A stretch of 64,000 bases of DNA, from contig CACBCE010000007.1 in the NCBI GenBank assembly GCA_902537665.1, positions 1 through 64,000 of the forward strand, given 5' to 3'. Source of the DNA: an uncultured Pelagibacteraceae bacterium (lineage in GTDB: Bacteria; Pseudomonadota; Alphaproteobacteria; Pelagibacterales; Pelagibacteraceae). The notes below the pieces were generated by a model, which worked only from the letters and a program-made list of their open reading frames with translations, had not been told where the DNA came from and did not search any database. Both the position numbers and the translations under genes were made by a program. Positions 9,192 to 17,888 of the stretch are shown here, piece by piece (position 1 is the first letter of the stretch; every line of letters begins with the position of its first letter).

Positions 9192-10179
9192 CTATTTTTC
9201 CTGCTTTAACTAAATCTTCTAAAGATTTAGTCATTGTAATCATACCATCTTTGACTGCAGTTTGCATGATGCTTGGTATTTGATGAATCTTAGACTCTCT
9301 TATTAAGTTTTGAATTGGAGGTGTACACTTCATCACTTCGAAAGCACCACAACGGCCTTGACCATCTTTAGTTCTAAGAAGTCTTTGAGTTACCACCATT
9401 TTTAAAGAGGTAGATATTTGTGCTCTAATTTGTGCTTGTTGCTCTGGTGGGAATACGTCAATAATTCTATTTATAGTGCTTGGTGCACCACTAGTGTGTA
9501 ATGTTCCAAATACTAAGTGTCCTGTCTCTGCAGCGGTTAAGGCAAGTGATACAGTTTCTAAATCTCTCATCTCTCCAACCAAAATAACATCCGGATCTTC
9601 ACGAAGAGCTGCCTTTAATGCTGTTGCAAAAGTTTGGGTTTGTTTACCAACTTCTCTATGTGAAACAATACTTTTTAAATCTTTATGAATAAATTCTACT
9701 GGATCTTCAACGGTTATAATATTTGATGTTCTTGTTTTATTAATTTCATTTACAATTGCAGCAAGCGTAGTCGATTTCCCAGAGCCTGTTGGGCCTGTTA
9801 CTAACACTAAACCTTTATGCATATCAACAATATCATAGAGAACTGGAGGCAAATCAAATTGATCCATTGTAGGTATAACGCTTTCTACTCTTCTCAATAC
9901 TGCAGCAGGTCCTTGTATTGTTTTGTAAAAGTTTGCTCTAAATCTTAAACCACTTAAGGTTACCGATGAGTCAAGCTCATGGGTATCTTGAAATCTTTTC
10001 ATTTCAATCTCATTACAATTAGTCGATAACAAATCTTGGAGATCTTGAGCTTTAACCATAACCTCAGGAATTTTATGAATCTCACCAGTCTGTCTGTATG
10101 CCAAAGGCCATCCAGTTCTAATATGAAAATCGGAAATTTTTTTATTATTTTTTGCTAATTCTTCTAATTTTTCAAACAT
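9166..10179 (-). CDS. pilT: Type IV pilus retraction ATPase PilT
   Basis: A 337-residue secretion ATPase. Walker A is GPTGSGKST (residues 129-137), Asp/Walker B box DPDVILVGEMRD (195-206), and His box TAAETGHLVFGTLHT (215-229). The PilT-type C-terminal NLIRESKIHQIPSIMQT motif is present. Length is close to the usual 340-350 residues, and the N-terminal domain typical of the assembly ATPase PilB is absent. PilT powers pilus depolymerisation for twitching or DNA uptake at the cytoplasmic face of the inner membrane. It is the first gene of the pilus run; PilB, PilC, PilM-Q and the major pilin must lie elsewhere. PilU is the main alternative name. Confidence 0.9.
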   Translation of the reverse strand: MFEKLEELAKNNKKISDFHIRTGWPLAYRQTGEIHKIPEVMVKAQDLQDLLSTNCNEIEMKRFQDTHELDSSVTLSGLRFRANFYKTIQGPAAVLRRVESVIPTMDQFDLPPVLYDIVDMHKGLVLVTGPTGSGKSTTLAAIVNEINKTRTSNIITVEDPVEFIHKDLKSIVSHREVGKQTQTFATALKAALREDPDVILVGEMRDLETVSLALTAAETGHLVFGTLHTSGAPSTINRIIDVFPPEQQAQIRAQISTSLKMVVTQRLLRTKDGQGRCGAFEVMKCTPPIQNLIRESKIHQIPSIMQTAVKDGMITMTKSLEDLVKAGKIDASAGREH

Positions 10180-10214
10180 AATTATTTTTATCTAGAAATT
10201 TATTTAAAGACAAG

Positions 10215-10243
10215 ATTATACTTTTTTATAGTTTCCCAAAGAA
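10215..10243 (-). promoter_or_regulatory. Candidate sigma-70-type promoter for the pilT operon
   Basis: Read on the minus strand, a perfect TATAAT (10215-10220) lies about 36 bases upstream of the pilT start. A weak TTCTTT (10238-10243) sits 17 bases further upstream. The 162-base gap between pilT and the divergent gene at 10342 is the only sizeable space here, so both genes must be driven from it. The -35 match is poor, so this is a candidate only. Confidence 0.4.
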
Positions 10244-10341
10244 CTTTATTGCTCAATATGGTTAAAAAAACTTAGAATTTTCAACAAATTTTAGGTGATA
10301 AGCATGATGAAAATTTAGAAAAATTTATGTAAAAAACTCGG

Positions 10342-12672
10342 ATGGCTTATTTAAAAAAAATACTCATTATTTTTTTTTTGTTGTTTTACGCTTCTAGTAC
10401 ATTTGCAGCAATGGTAACTTTTAATCAAAGAACAACTGTCAACACTAAAGGCACTGGTGGTTCGGGAACTGGTTCAGATGATGGTGACTATGGACTAGCT
10501 GCGGGTATAGAGTTTAACAAGGATGGAACAAAAATGTTTGTAAGTTATGCTCAAGTAGATGCTACGGAAACAGTTCCACGACATATAGTAACATTTAATT
10601 TATCAACACCATACGACATATCCACAAAAACTTTTGCAGGTGACAGTGAAAGATGTGTATTTAACTTAGATACAGGAGATCAAGGCCAACAATTATATGA
10701 CTTAGAAATAACTAGCGATGGAATGAAAATTTTAGTAGTTTCTAGACGTAATGTTGCAGATAGAGATTTCGACAAAGCGTATGTGCTGAATTTAACTTCA
10801 CCTTACGATATATCTTCTTGTACCCGTGCATCAGCAACTAATAATCTTGATCATAATGATTTTCAAAATGGTAGTTTAGCCGGAAATAGAACTGATAATA
10901 ACAGCGGTAGATCAAATAATTTGGTTGAAGGTATCGAAATAAATGATGATGGTACTAAATTATTTTTAATGTATAGAGATAATAATGGATCTGATGGTGT
11001 TGGGGGTAGATTATTAGAATATAATCTCTCAACTCCATATGATTTATCAGAGACGTCTTTATCTCTTGTTACTACAGCTGGAATTCAATTAAGTGAAAAT
11101 AACTCAACTGGTGCACATGGACCAACTTCTTTAAGATTTAGACCTGATGGAAAAAGATTATTTATTGTTAATCATGCTCATGGCGGGACAGCAAGAATAC
11201 TCCAAATTTCCTTAACAAATGCTTTTGATACGTCATCATTTTCAATAGATGGTAGTTTCGATATTGATAATTTATCAGCTTACAGCAACTCACAACCAAG
11301 GGGGATTGCATTTAGCTCAAATGGATTAAAAATGTATGTAACTAAAGACAGGAGCAAAACTCCCGATGAGGGTTTGGATCAAATTATTGAATATGATTTA
11401 GTTTGTCCTTTTAATATTATAGCTGGTAAATGTCCTTCAATTACTGAGAATAATGACAGACATAGTATTGCATTAGCTCAAATAGAAATTGCTAAAAGAA
11501 CTATCGATCATTCAACTAATACTGCTCTTAATAGACTTAAGTGGATTAGAAGAAATAAAGATAAACAAAATTTAACTAATTTAAATATTAATTTTAAATT
11601 TACTGATCAAAGATTAGCCTCTTTAACTGAAGCTGTGAGAACTTCTGCTAATAAAAAGAAAAAAAAAGATGAAAATAAAGAGGAAGATGTATTTTATTGG
11701 AGCGAGGGCAGTATAGCAATTGGCAGAATTGGTGATACCAGTACTTCTTCTACCAAAAAAATTGATACGGACGCAATTACAATTGGTGCAGATAAATTTA
11801 CTGATGGAAATGGAATTAAAGGATGGGCATTTAGAATTGGTAGAAATAATGTTGATGTTGGAACTGCTGGAAGTAATTTGGATACTGATACTTATAACAT
11901 TACCTTTTATTCAACATCACCCATAGAAGATGATACAAAGTTCTTAGACAGTATAATTGGTTTTGGTAAATTAAGTTCTGATTTATTAACTGTTCTTGAT
12001 GGTAAAAGAATAACAGCTGAAAGAGATGGTCGTCAAATATATGGAACAATAAGAATAAAAGATGAAATAAAAAAAGATAACCTTACTTTAATCCCATCAG
12101 GTAGATTTGATATCGGTCATACTTACTTAAAGTTTTATAAAGAAAGTGGACCAGGTGCTATTGATGTTGAAGGACAACATATTACGTCTAAAAAAATTCG
12201 AGCTAGTCTTGCAGCCGTTGATGATTTATCCAATGATAAATACGATATAAAAAGACATGGTAAAATCGAATACATTGCAGATATCGATCGTTCTTCTGAT
12301 TTTAAATATACCTACGTCGGTGATAGCAGTGTAAATTTTAATGACACTTTGCACTCAGGAGCCTTGCATAACATTAATGGTGAAATTGGTATTGATATTG
12401 TTTTACCTGATAGATTTAGTATTTTTTTAATCTATGAACGTAATCAAGCATTAGGCTCAGGTCATACAGATAAATTGCATATTGCATTGGGTTATTTACC
12501 TAATAAGGAAACTAATTTTGCTTTTTCAATAGATGGAACTGATAATTTTAAATCGAATTATGTTCTAAGCAAAAATATTAATGATTATAATATTGATTTA
12601 AAATTGACTAACGATTTAATGCGTCCCAAAGAATACGATGAAGTACTTTTTAATTTAAGGCGTAAGTTTTGA
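10342..12672 (+). CDS. Exported propeller-repeat protein with autotransporter-like C-terminus
   Basis: A 776-residue protein with a signal peptide (residues 1-23, ending TFAA). Five repeats follow, each with a DGxKxF/Y strand core at residues 61, 126, 203, 269 and 327. Most end in a 'NLSTPYDIS' type strand (85-94, 149-157, 228-236), with diverged copies near 289-298 and 350-357. The regular 58-77 residue spacing suggests a beta-propeller or similar all-beta repeat fold. After a charged linker (about 370-440) comes a C-terminal region resembling an outer-membrane autotransporter barrel. It begins VFYWSEGSIAIGRIGDTS and ends in phenylalanine, as barrel proteins do. It is inferred to be a surface-displayed passenger anchored by its own barrel. 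It is transcribed divergently from the pilus genes. Confidence 0.7.
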   Translation: MAYLKKILIIFFLLFYASSTFAAMVTFNQRTTVNTKGTGGSGTGSDDGDYGLAAGIEFNKDGTKMFVSYAQVDATETVPRHIVTFNLSTPYDISTKTFAGDSERCVFNLDTGDQGQQLYDLEITSDGMKILVVSRRNVADRDFDKAYVLNLTSPYDISSCTRASATNNLDHNDFQNGSLAGNRTDNNSGRSNNLVEGIEINDDGTKLFLMYRDNNGSDGVGGRLLEYNLSTPYDLSETSLSLVTTAGIQLSENNSTGAHGPTSLRFRPDGKRLFIVNHAHGGTARILQISLTNAFDTSSFSIDGSFDIDNLSAYSNSQPRGIAFSSNGLKMYVTKDRSKTPDEGLDQIIEYDLVCPFNIIAGKCPSITENNDRHSIALAQIEIAKRTIDHSTNTALNRLKWIRRNKDKQNLTNLNINFKFTDQRLASLTEAVRTSANKKKKKDENKEEDVFYWSEGSIAIGRIGDTSTSSTKKIDTDAITIGADKFTDGNGIKGWAFRIGRNNVDVGTAGSNLDTDTYNITFYSTSPIEDDTKFLDSIIGFGKLSSDLLTVLDGKRITAERDGRQIYGTIRIKDEIKKDNLTLIPSGRFDIGHTYLKFYKESGPGAIDVEGQHITSKKIRASLAAVDDLSNDKYDIKRHGKIEYIADIDRSSDFKYTYVGDSSVNFNDTLHSGALHNINGEIGIDIVLPDRFSIFLIYERNQALGSGHTDKLHIALGYLPNKETNFAFSIDGTDNFKSNYVLSKNINDYNIDLKLTNDLMRPKEYDEVLFNLRRKF

Positions 12673-12706
12673 TTTAGAAAAAAAATATATTAACCAAACA
12701 GCCTAA

Positions 12707-14482
12707 TTAAAATATAGATTTGTAATATAATTTAGCTTGAGCGCCATAGGTTTCTTGACTTGAATAAAGACCGTCTAAATTAATAGAAAATAAACTATTC
12801 TCTAGAGGTTGGAACTCATAATCTAAACCTGCAGTAATAGTAATTTCTCTTGATAAATCGTCATCTGCTTTATACTCAGCAGATACATTATTAATACGAA
12901 ACTCTTGAGTGTTCTGTAGAAACGCTTTCCTGAAATCAGCAAGCCAATTGAAATACAATTTTGATTTATCATCATTTAAAATTAAATATTCATCGCTCAA
13001 TGCCACTGATGCGTTTATAAAATCTTTTTTTTCCCATTTGTAATAGTGGCTTTCATTATGTTTAGGAGTGAGGCTGTAACCTATTGAATAACTAAAATCA
13101 GGTATCATATCATTTAAAAACTTAGTTCCTAAAAGAGCATCATAACTAAAATACTCATCCTCTATGTCTAATAACCCGCTCGTGGTTGTGTTTGTAAGAA
13201 TTCTTCTCGTGCTATTATTATAAGTTACACCCAATAGAAAAAATGTTTCAGAATTCGAGTTAAGTTTAGACTGTTTTTCATCTAATAGAAAACCACTTGA
13301 GACACTAAAACGATCTATATTATGATCTTTAGAAAATTCTTGTCTTCCAGTTTCAATCAAAAATATTTGATTTGAGTTTTCTCCAGGCTGAATAATATTT
13401 GCTCCAGCTCTCAAATTATTATGTTCTAACCTTAGCGTTTTTTTTTTACCTTGTCTTTTCTCAAAAGATGAGAATATTTCTGACCAACTATCATCTTGAT
13501 TTAAGTATTGTTTGCTTCTTTTAAATTTGCTAATTGATTTTCTTAAATTAATTGATTTTTGTCCGAGTACCTCATCTAAAATTTCATTTCCCCCTTGTCC
13601 TACTGAACCAGCAGAGCCTTTAACTATGACGTTTCCATCAAGATCCTCTAAATCATAACTCCCTGAGCCCTCGGTATCATAGTAGTATGATTGTCCAATA
13701 CCGTGGTTTACTTTTATCGTATGACCAGATCCTGAAATGTTAATCTTTCCGATAACAATACCACTATCCTTTAAATTTAACGTTGCTCCAGTACTTCCTG
13801 ACATAGTAATTGATCTTTGACCTGGACCATCTTTATTTTCAATTTTTCCACTGTTAGTTAAAGTAGTTGAACCACCCACCACAATTACTGGGGCTGATGA
13901 TGTTTGATAAATATGTCCTCCTTTAAAATTGTTTATCGTAATATTAGAAGAGTCATCGTCTGATTTAATTGTATTAGTTCCAGCGTCATCATCATCGGTA
14001 GCAAAAATTGTTCCATAGTTATTAATAGTGATATCATCAGTTGTACCAGTATTCTCTAACATGGAGATAGTGTTTGTCTTTGCTTTAATTATTCCACCAC
14101 TATTATTCGTTAATGAACCGCTTTCCACGTCGGTTAAATTAATAGCCTTTGAAGATGCTGATATGATTGTTCCACTATTAGTTATAGTCAAATTAGAGGC
14201 GGAAGCACCATTAATAGTGTTTGATTTAGTTCCTGTTGTTTCTGCTAAGGAACCAGCCTCAATAATTACTGTTCCATTTGACTGCCCATTAATGTTAATC
14301 ATATTATTTAGTGCATTACTTAATGTAGATGAATTTGAAATTGTTAAAGTTGTATTGGCTGAAGTAAAAGTTTGTTTGGCTGTAGTTGTTCCACCGTTAT
14401 TAATATCAATTGAATAAGCTAAATTTTGATGAATTATGACAAAAAATATAATTTTAAATAAGTGCTTTAAATTTTTACACAT
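12707..14482 (-). CDS. Autotransporter-like outer-membrane protein with beta-helix-type passenger
   Basis: A 591-residue protein with signal peptide (about residues 1-23). Residues 25-290 form a Ser/Thr/Asn/Gly-rich passenger with recurrent 'LTNSG.I / ITNSGTI / INNYGTI' strands, the pattern seen in right-handed beta-helix autotransporters. A charged linker (about 300-345) leads to a C-terminal beta-barrel-like region of about 240 residues of alternating strands ending KLYYKSIF, with terminal Phe. It is therefore expected to be secreted through its own barrel and exposed on the surface. It converges tail-to-tail with the propeller-repeat gene, leaving 34 bases. Ligand unknown; I recognise no named family. 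Confidence 0.7.
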   Translation of the reverse strand: MCKNLKHLFKIIFFVIIHQNLAYSIDINNGGTTTAKQTFTSANTTLTISNSSTLSNALNNMININGQSNGTVIIEAGSLAETTGTKSNTINGASASNLTITNSGTIISASSKAINLTDVESGSLTNNSGGIIKAKTNTISMLENTGTTDDITINNYGTIFATDDDDAGTNTIKSDDDSSNITINNFKGGHIYQTSSAPVIVVGGSTTLTNSGKIENKDGPGQRSITMSGSTGATLNLKDSGIVIGKINISGSGHTIKVNHGIGQSYYYDTEGSGSYDLEDLDGNVIVKGSAGSVGQGGNEILDEVLGQKSINLRKSISKFKRSKQYLNQDDSWSEIFSSFEKRQGKKKTLRLEHNNLRAGANIIQPGENSNQIFLIETGRQEFSKDHNIDRFSVSSGFLLDEKQSKLNSNSETFFLLGVTYNNSTRRILTNTTTSGLLDIEDEYFSYDALLGTKFLNDMIPDFSYSIGYSLTPKHNESHYYKWEKKDFINASVALSDEYLILNDDKSKLYFNWLADFRKAFLQNTQEFRINNVSAEYKADDDLSREITITAGLDYEFQPLENSLFSINLDGLYSSQETYGAQAKLYYKSIF

Positions 14483-14576
14483 AGTAGCGATTTATAGTAA
14501 ATTTAGCATTAATTTTCATCTTTTAAGTTTAATTGAATGCCCTCAACTTTGTGCATTTTATCTATTAAATTAGTTA

Positions 14577-14921
14577 TTATTCAATTACTTCAAGCTCCTC
14601 GATTATATTAACAATTTTTTTGCCGCTTATTACTGCATTGACTCTTGCACACTCATAATAAGCAAACGAAGTTTCTTCTGCTATTTCCTTCATTTCCAAA
14701 CATCTTGATCTGTTTTCCGTATACAAATGTTCTGTTAATCGTGGAGGATCACCTAAATACATCATAAGACCTATAACTTCACCTTCTCTCTCTAATCCTG
14801 CTTTCTCTTCTATTTCTGCTACACGATTATCAACACCAATCTCAAAATCTTTAAACGCAACAAAACCTTTGTAAGCAACAAAGACTAAAATCAGATAAAA
14901 GACAATTTTGATTTTACTCAT
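14577..14921 (-). CDS. Membrane-anchored small protein, unknown
   Basis: A 114-residue protein with one N-terminal hydrophobic helix (about residues 4-20) and a soluble, Glu-rich remainder predicted to face the periplasm. Two cysteines occur in RSRCLEMKEIAEETSFAYYECARV, spaced so that they could pair across a helical hairpin. It is the last gene of the long minus-strand run, 12 bases after msrB. I do not recognise a characterised family. The 94 bases after it (14483-14576) hold no gene that I can see. Confidence 0.6.
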   Translation of the reverse strand: MSKIKIVFYLILVFVAYKGFVAFKDFEIGVDNRVAEIEEKAGLEREGEVIGLMMYLGDPPRLTEHLYTENRSRCLEMKEIAEETSFAYYECARVNAVISGKKIVNIIEELEVIE

Positions 14922-14933
14922 TTAAATCATTAA

Positions 14934-15305
14934 TTATTTAGTCTCTTTAAAAACTAAACATACACCATTATTGCAATATCTTTTTCCAGTTGGCAAAGGT
15001 CCATCATCAAAAATGTGTCCGTGATGGGCATTGCAATTTTTACAGTGATACTCTGTTCTTGCATAACCTATTAAATGATCAGTTTTAGTTTCAAATACAT
15101 CTGGCAGTGATTGAAAAAATGATGGCCAACCTGATCCACTTTCATACTTAGTTTTTGAGTGAAATAATTTTACATCACAATTTGCACAGTGATAACTTCC
15201 TTCTCTCTTTTCATTATTTAATTCGCTTGAGCCTGGTGGCTCAGTGCCATCTTCAAACATAACTAATTTTTGTTCTGCAGTTAAATTTGTGTTCTTTTTG
15301 CTCAT
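14934..15305 (-). CDS. msrB: Peptide-methionine (R)-S-oxide reductase MsrB
   Basis: A 123-residue MsrB, which reduces the R-epimer of oxidised methionine in proteins. The zinc-binding pairs HCANC and HCKNC, the GSGWPSF substrate loop and the catalytic cysteine in KRYCNNG are all present. The length fits a stand-alone cytoplasmic MsrB. A further cysteine lies five residues after the catalytic one (RYCNNGVC), where serine is more usual; it could affect recycling. It lies 4 bases downstream of the deacetylase-family gene in a compact run. Confidence 0.92.
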   Translation of the reverse strand: MSKKNTNLTAEQKLVMFEDGTEPPGSSELNNEKREGSYHCANCDVKLFHSKTKYESGSGWPSFFQSLPDVFETKTDHLIGYARTEYHCKNCNAHHGHIFDDGPLPTGKRYCNNGVCLVFKETK

Positions 15306-15309
15306 ACTT

Positions 15310-16203
15310 TTAAACTAATTTAGCACATGATTGATGTAAATAAGAATGTAATTCTACAAGTTTTTTAGCGTCTTTATTATAACCCCCACCTAAAACACCA
15401 CAAAGAGGTATTCCTTTAGAAAAAAAGTTTTCGGTAACAATTTCATCTCTTTTTTTTACTCCCTCATCAGAAATTTTTAATTTTCCAAGTCTATCATTAA
15501 AATGAATATCGACACCTGCTATATAAAAAACAAAATCAAAATTTTCTTCATTTAATTGATTTAAATAAAATTTTAGTATCTTTAAATATTCTTTATCCTC
15601 TATGTCGTTTTCGAGTTCTACATCACAGTCACTAATAGATTTTTTTGCAGGATAATTTGATTTAGAATGCATACTAAAAGTAAAAACATTTCTATTATCT
15701 TTGAATATATCAGAATTACCATTTCCTTGATGAACATCTAAATCTACAATCAAGATTTTTCCAGCCAACCCTCTATCTAATAAATATTGTGACGCAACTG
15801 CTACATCATTAAAAACACAATAACCAGCACCACCTTGGTAATTAGCATGATGACTGCCGCCTGCAGTGTTACAAGCTACACCATAATTGATTGCTAACTT
15901 AGAAGCTAATACTGTGCCACCAGTTGCTATAAAAGATCTTTGCACTACACTGTCAACTAACGGAAATCCTATTTTCTTAATACCAATTTCATCTAGAGTT
16001 TTATTTTTGATATGATTAATATATTCCTCCGAATGAGCTCGCTTTAAAGTTTTTACTGAACAGGGGTACGGTTCATGAAATTTTTTTACAATTTTTTTAC
16101 TTATTAGATAATCTGCAAGATCACCAAATTTATTTATTGGAAATTTATGATCATCTCCAATTTTTGCAAAATAATCTTTATGATTTACAATTGGAAGTTC
16201 CAT
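15310..16203 (-). CDS. Histone deacetylase / acetylpolyamine amidohydrolase family protein
   Basis: A 297-residue zinc amidohydrolase of the arginase/deacetylase fold. Visible family motifs are the tandem histidines in GGSHHANYQGGAGYCVFNDVA, the metal-binding aspartate and histidine in LIVDLDVHQGNG, and SMHSKSNYP. In bacteria this family deacetylates small molecules such as acetylated polyamines, or acts in acetoin-related metabolism; the substrate here cannot be told. It is cytoplasmic, with no signal peptide. It is 6 bases downstream of the FkbM methyltransferase gene, though there is no obvious functional link. Confidence 0.85.
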   Translation of the reverse strand: MELPIVNHKDYFAKIGDDHKFPINKFGDLADYLISKKIVKKFHEPYPCSVKTLKRAHSEEYINHIKNKTLDEIGIKKIGFPLVDSVVQRSFIATGGTVLASKLAINYGVACNTAGGSHHANYQGGAGYCVFNDVAVASQYLLDRGLAGKILIVDLDVHQGNGNSDIFKDNRNVFTFSMHSKSNYPAKKSISDCDVELENDIEDKEYLKILKFYLNQLNEENFDFVFYIAGVDIHFNDRLGKLKISDEGVKKRDEIVTENFFSKGIPLCGVLGGGYNKDAKKLVELHSYLHQSCAKLV

Positions 16204-16209
16204 AGTTGA

Positions 16210-16941
16210 TTAAATAGAAATATTTTTAAAAATTGAATTAACACCAATTTTTTTTAAATATTTGAAATTGTTTTTCTTTAATATTTTATGAATTTTTTTA
16301 CTTTTATTTTTTGAAATTTTATTATGGTCTAAAATTTCAATACAAATTAAATTTATTTTGAACCTTTTAAAATCAAGGCTTTTAATTACTTCATACTCTA
16401 AACCCTCTAAGTCAATATTTAAAAAGTCAACTTTATTAAACTTATATTTTTTGAGAATATTATTAACATTCTCTGTTTTGATTTTTTTTTCTTTAAAATC
16501 TTTATTTTTGAATAAAAAATTTTTTTTTAAAAATTTTAAATGATTTTGATCTAAAGTGTTCAGTGGAGATAAATTGTCGACAAAATACATTTTCTTTTGA
16601 GTTTTTTTATCACTAATTGCACAATTGATATTTATATCTTTAGATCTAAAAAAATTAAATAATTCAATTGTGATCGGATTTAAATCAACATTAATTCCTG
16701 TCCAGTTTTTTTTATAAAATCTAAATGTATTATTATCTCTTGTAGGATGAAAACATCCTAAATCCACAAATTTACCAATATAATTTTTATCAAAAAAACT
16801 GTTCAAATATAAATCCTCATCAAACTGAGAACCTCCTTTGAGATATTTAAAATTTCTTAAATATATATTATAAAAAAAATAAACTTTTCTTAACAAAGTG
16901 CTTTTAGAATCTAGCAGAAATTTTAAACTTCTAGGCCTCAT
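16210..16941 (-). CDS. FkbM family methyltransferase
   Basis: A 243-residue SAM-dependent methyltransferase of the FkbM type. The glycine-rich loop is in KFVDLGCFHPTRDNNTFRFY, followed by the acidic residue in WTGINVDLNP that would hold SAM ribose. VDFLNIDLEGLEYEVIKSLDF is the family's fourth conserved segment. FkbM enzymes usually O-methylate sugars or surface glycans, or natural products. It is strikingly lysine-rich and AT-rich. It overlaps the upstream dehydrogenase gene by 4 bases (ATGA), so the two are translationally coupled. Acceptor substrate unknown. Confidence 0.8.
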   Translation of the reverse strand: MRPRSLKFLLDSKSTLLRKVYFFYNIYLRNFKYLKGGSQFDEDLYLNSFFDKNYIGKFVDLGCFHPTRDNNTFRFYKKNWTGINVDLNPITIELFNFFRSKDININCAISDKKTQKKMYFVDNLSPLNTLDQNHLKFLKKNFLFKNKDFKEKKIKTENVNNILKKYKFNKVDFLNIDLEGLEYEVIKSLDFKRFKINLICIEILDHNKISKNKSKKIHKILKKNNFKYLKKIGVNSIFKNISI

Positions 16942-17888
16942 TTAAGAATTCTTATTGGATTATTATTTACACAAGACTCAAGGGCTTCGATCATTTGATT
17001 ATAGAAAATATTATAATTTTCTGCTGTTACATATCCAATGTGAGGAGTTAATAAAGCATTAGGTAAAAATCTCAATTTATTATTTTCTGCTAGTGGCTCC
17101 TTCTCAAATACGTCAATCCCGGCTCCGGCAATCTCATTTGTAGATAAAGCAATTATTAAATCATCCTCATTCACAATTGGGCCACGAGAAGTATTGATTA
17201 AATAAGATGTTTTTTTCATTTTATCTAGTTCTTTTAAGGTAATACAATTTTTATATCTCTCTCCACCTTGGACATGTATGGATAAAAAATCTGAATTTTT
17301 AATCAAATCTTCTTTTGAGCAGGGAAGTACGTCTAGCTTTTTACATGTATCTAAATTTAAATTCTCACTCCATGCCATGACTTGCATTCCAAAAGCTTTA
17401 CCAATTTTTGCAACTTGTGATCCTACTTCACCTAATCCTATTAATCCTAAAATTTTACCCTTTAGCTCAACTCCAACAGTAGTTTGCCAATAACCTTGAT
17501 ACATATTATCAATTTCCTCTTTTAAATTTCTTGCAAGTCCAAGTATAAGGCTCCAGGTTAATTCAGGTGTTGCATTTGTATTGCTTTCAGTACCACAAAC
17601 AATAATTCCTCTTTTTTTTGCTGCAACTAAATCAATTGATTTATTAGTTAATCCGCTGGTTATTATAAATTTTAAATCTTTTAAATTCTCTATTAAATTT
17701 TTTGTAATTGGAGTTCTTTCTCTCATTATTAATAAAGCTTCAAAATCTGAAAGCTTTTCTAAAGTATCTGCTTCATCTTCAAAAGGCTCACTAAAAATTT
17801 TTATTTCATATTTTCCTGAAAGTTTTTCGAGATCAACAAATTGTTGTGAGACATTTTGATAATCATCTAATATAGCAACTTTAAGCAT
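16938..17888 (-). CDS. D-isomer-specific 2-hydroxyacid dehydrogenase
   Basis: A 316-residue NAD(P)-dependent dehydrogenase. The Rossmann motif GLIGLGEVGSQVAKIGKAFG lies near residues 147-166. The catalytic arginine is in NTSRGPIVNEDDL, the glutamate in GAGIDVFEKEPL, and the catalytic histidine in LLTPHIGYVT. These place it in the SerA/PdxB/glyoxylate-reductase superfamily. It lacks the C-terminal ACT domain of long SerA, so phosphoglycerate dehydrogenase is not favoured. The specific hydroxyacid is unknown. It overlaps the EamA transporter gene upstream by 8 bases. Confidence 0.85.
   Translation of the reverse strand: MLKVAILDDYQNVSQQFVDLEKLSGKYEIKIFSEPFEDEADTLEKLSDFEALLIMRERTPITKNLIENLKDLKFIITSGLTNKSIDLVAAKKRGIIVCGTESNTNATPELTWSLILGLARNLKEEIDNMYQGYWQTTVGVELKGKILGLIGLGEVGSQVAKIGKAFGMQVMAWSENLNLDTCKKLDVLPCSKEDLIKNSDFLSIHVQGGERYKNCITLKELDKMKKTSYLINTSRGPIVNEDDLIIALSTNEIAGAGIDVFEKEPLAENNKLRFLPNALLTPHIGYVTAENYNIFYNQMIEALESCVNNNPIRILK

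Noticed and set aside
14028-14417. Long open frame (129 codons) on the plus strand
   Set aside because: It is fully antisense to the repeat-rich passenger of the autotransporter-like gene, has no family-like sequence, and is explained by that gene's biased codons.
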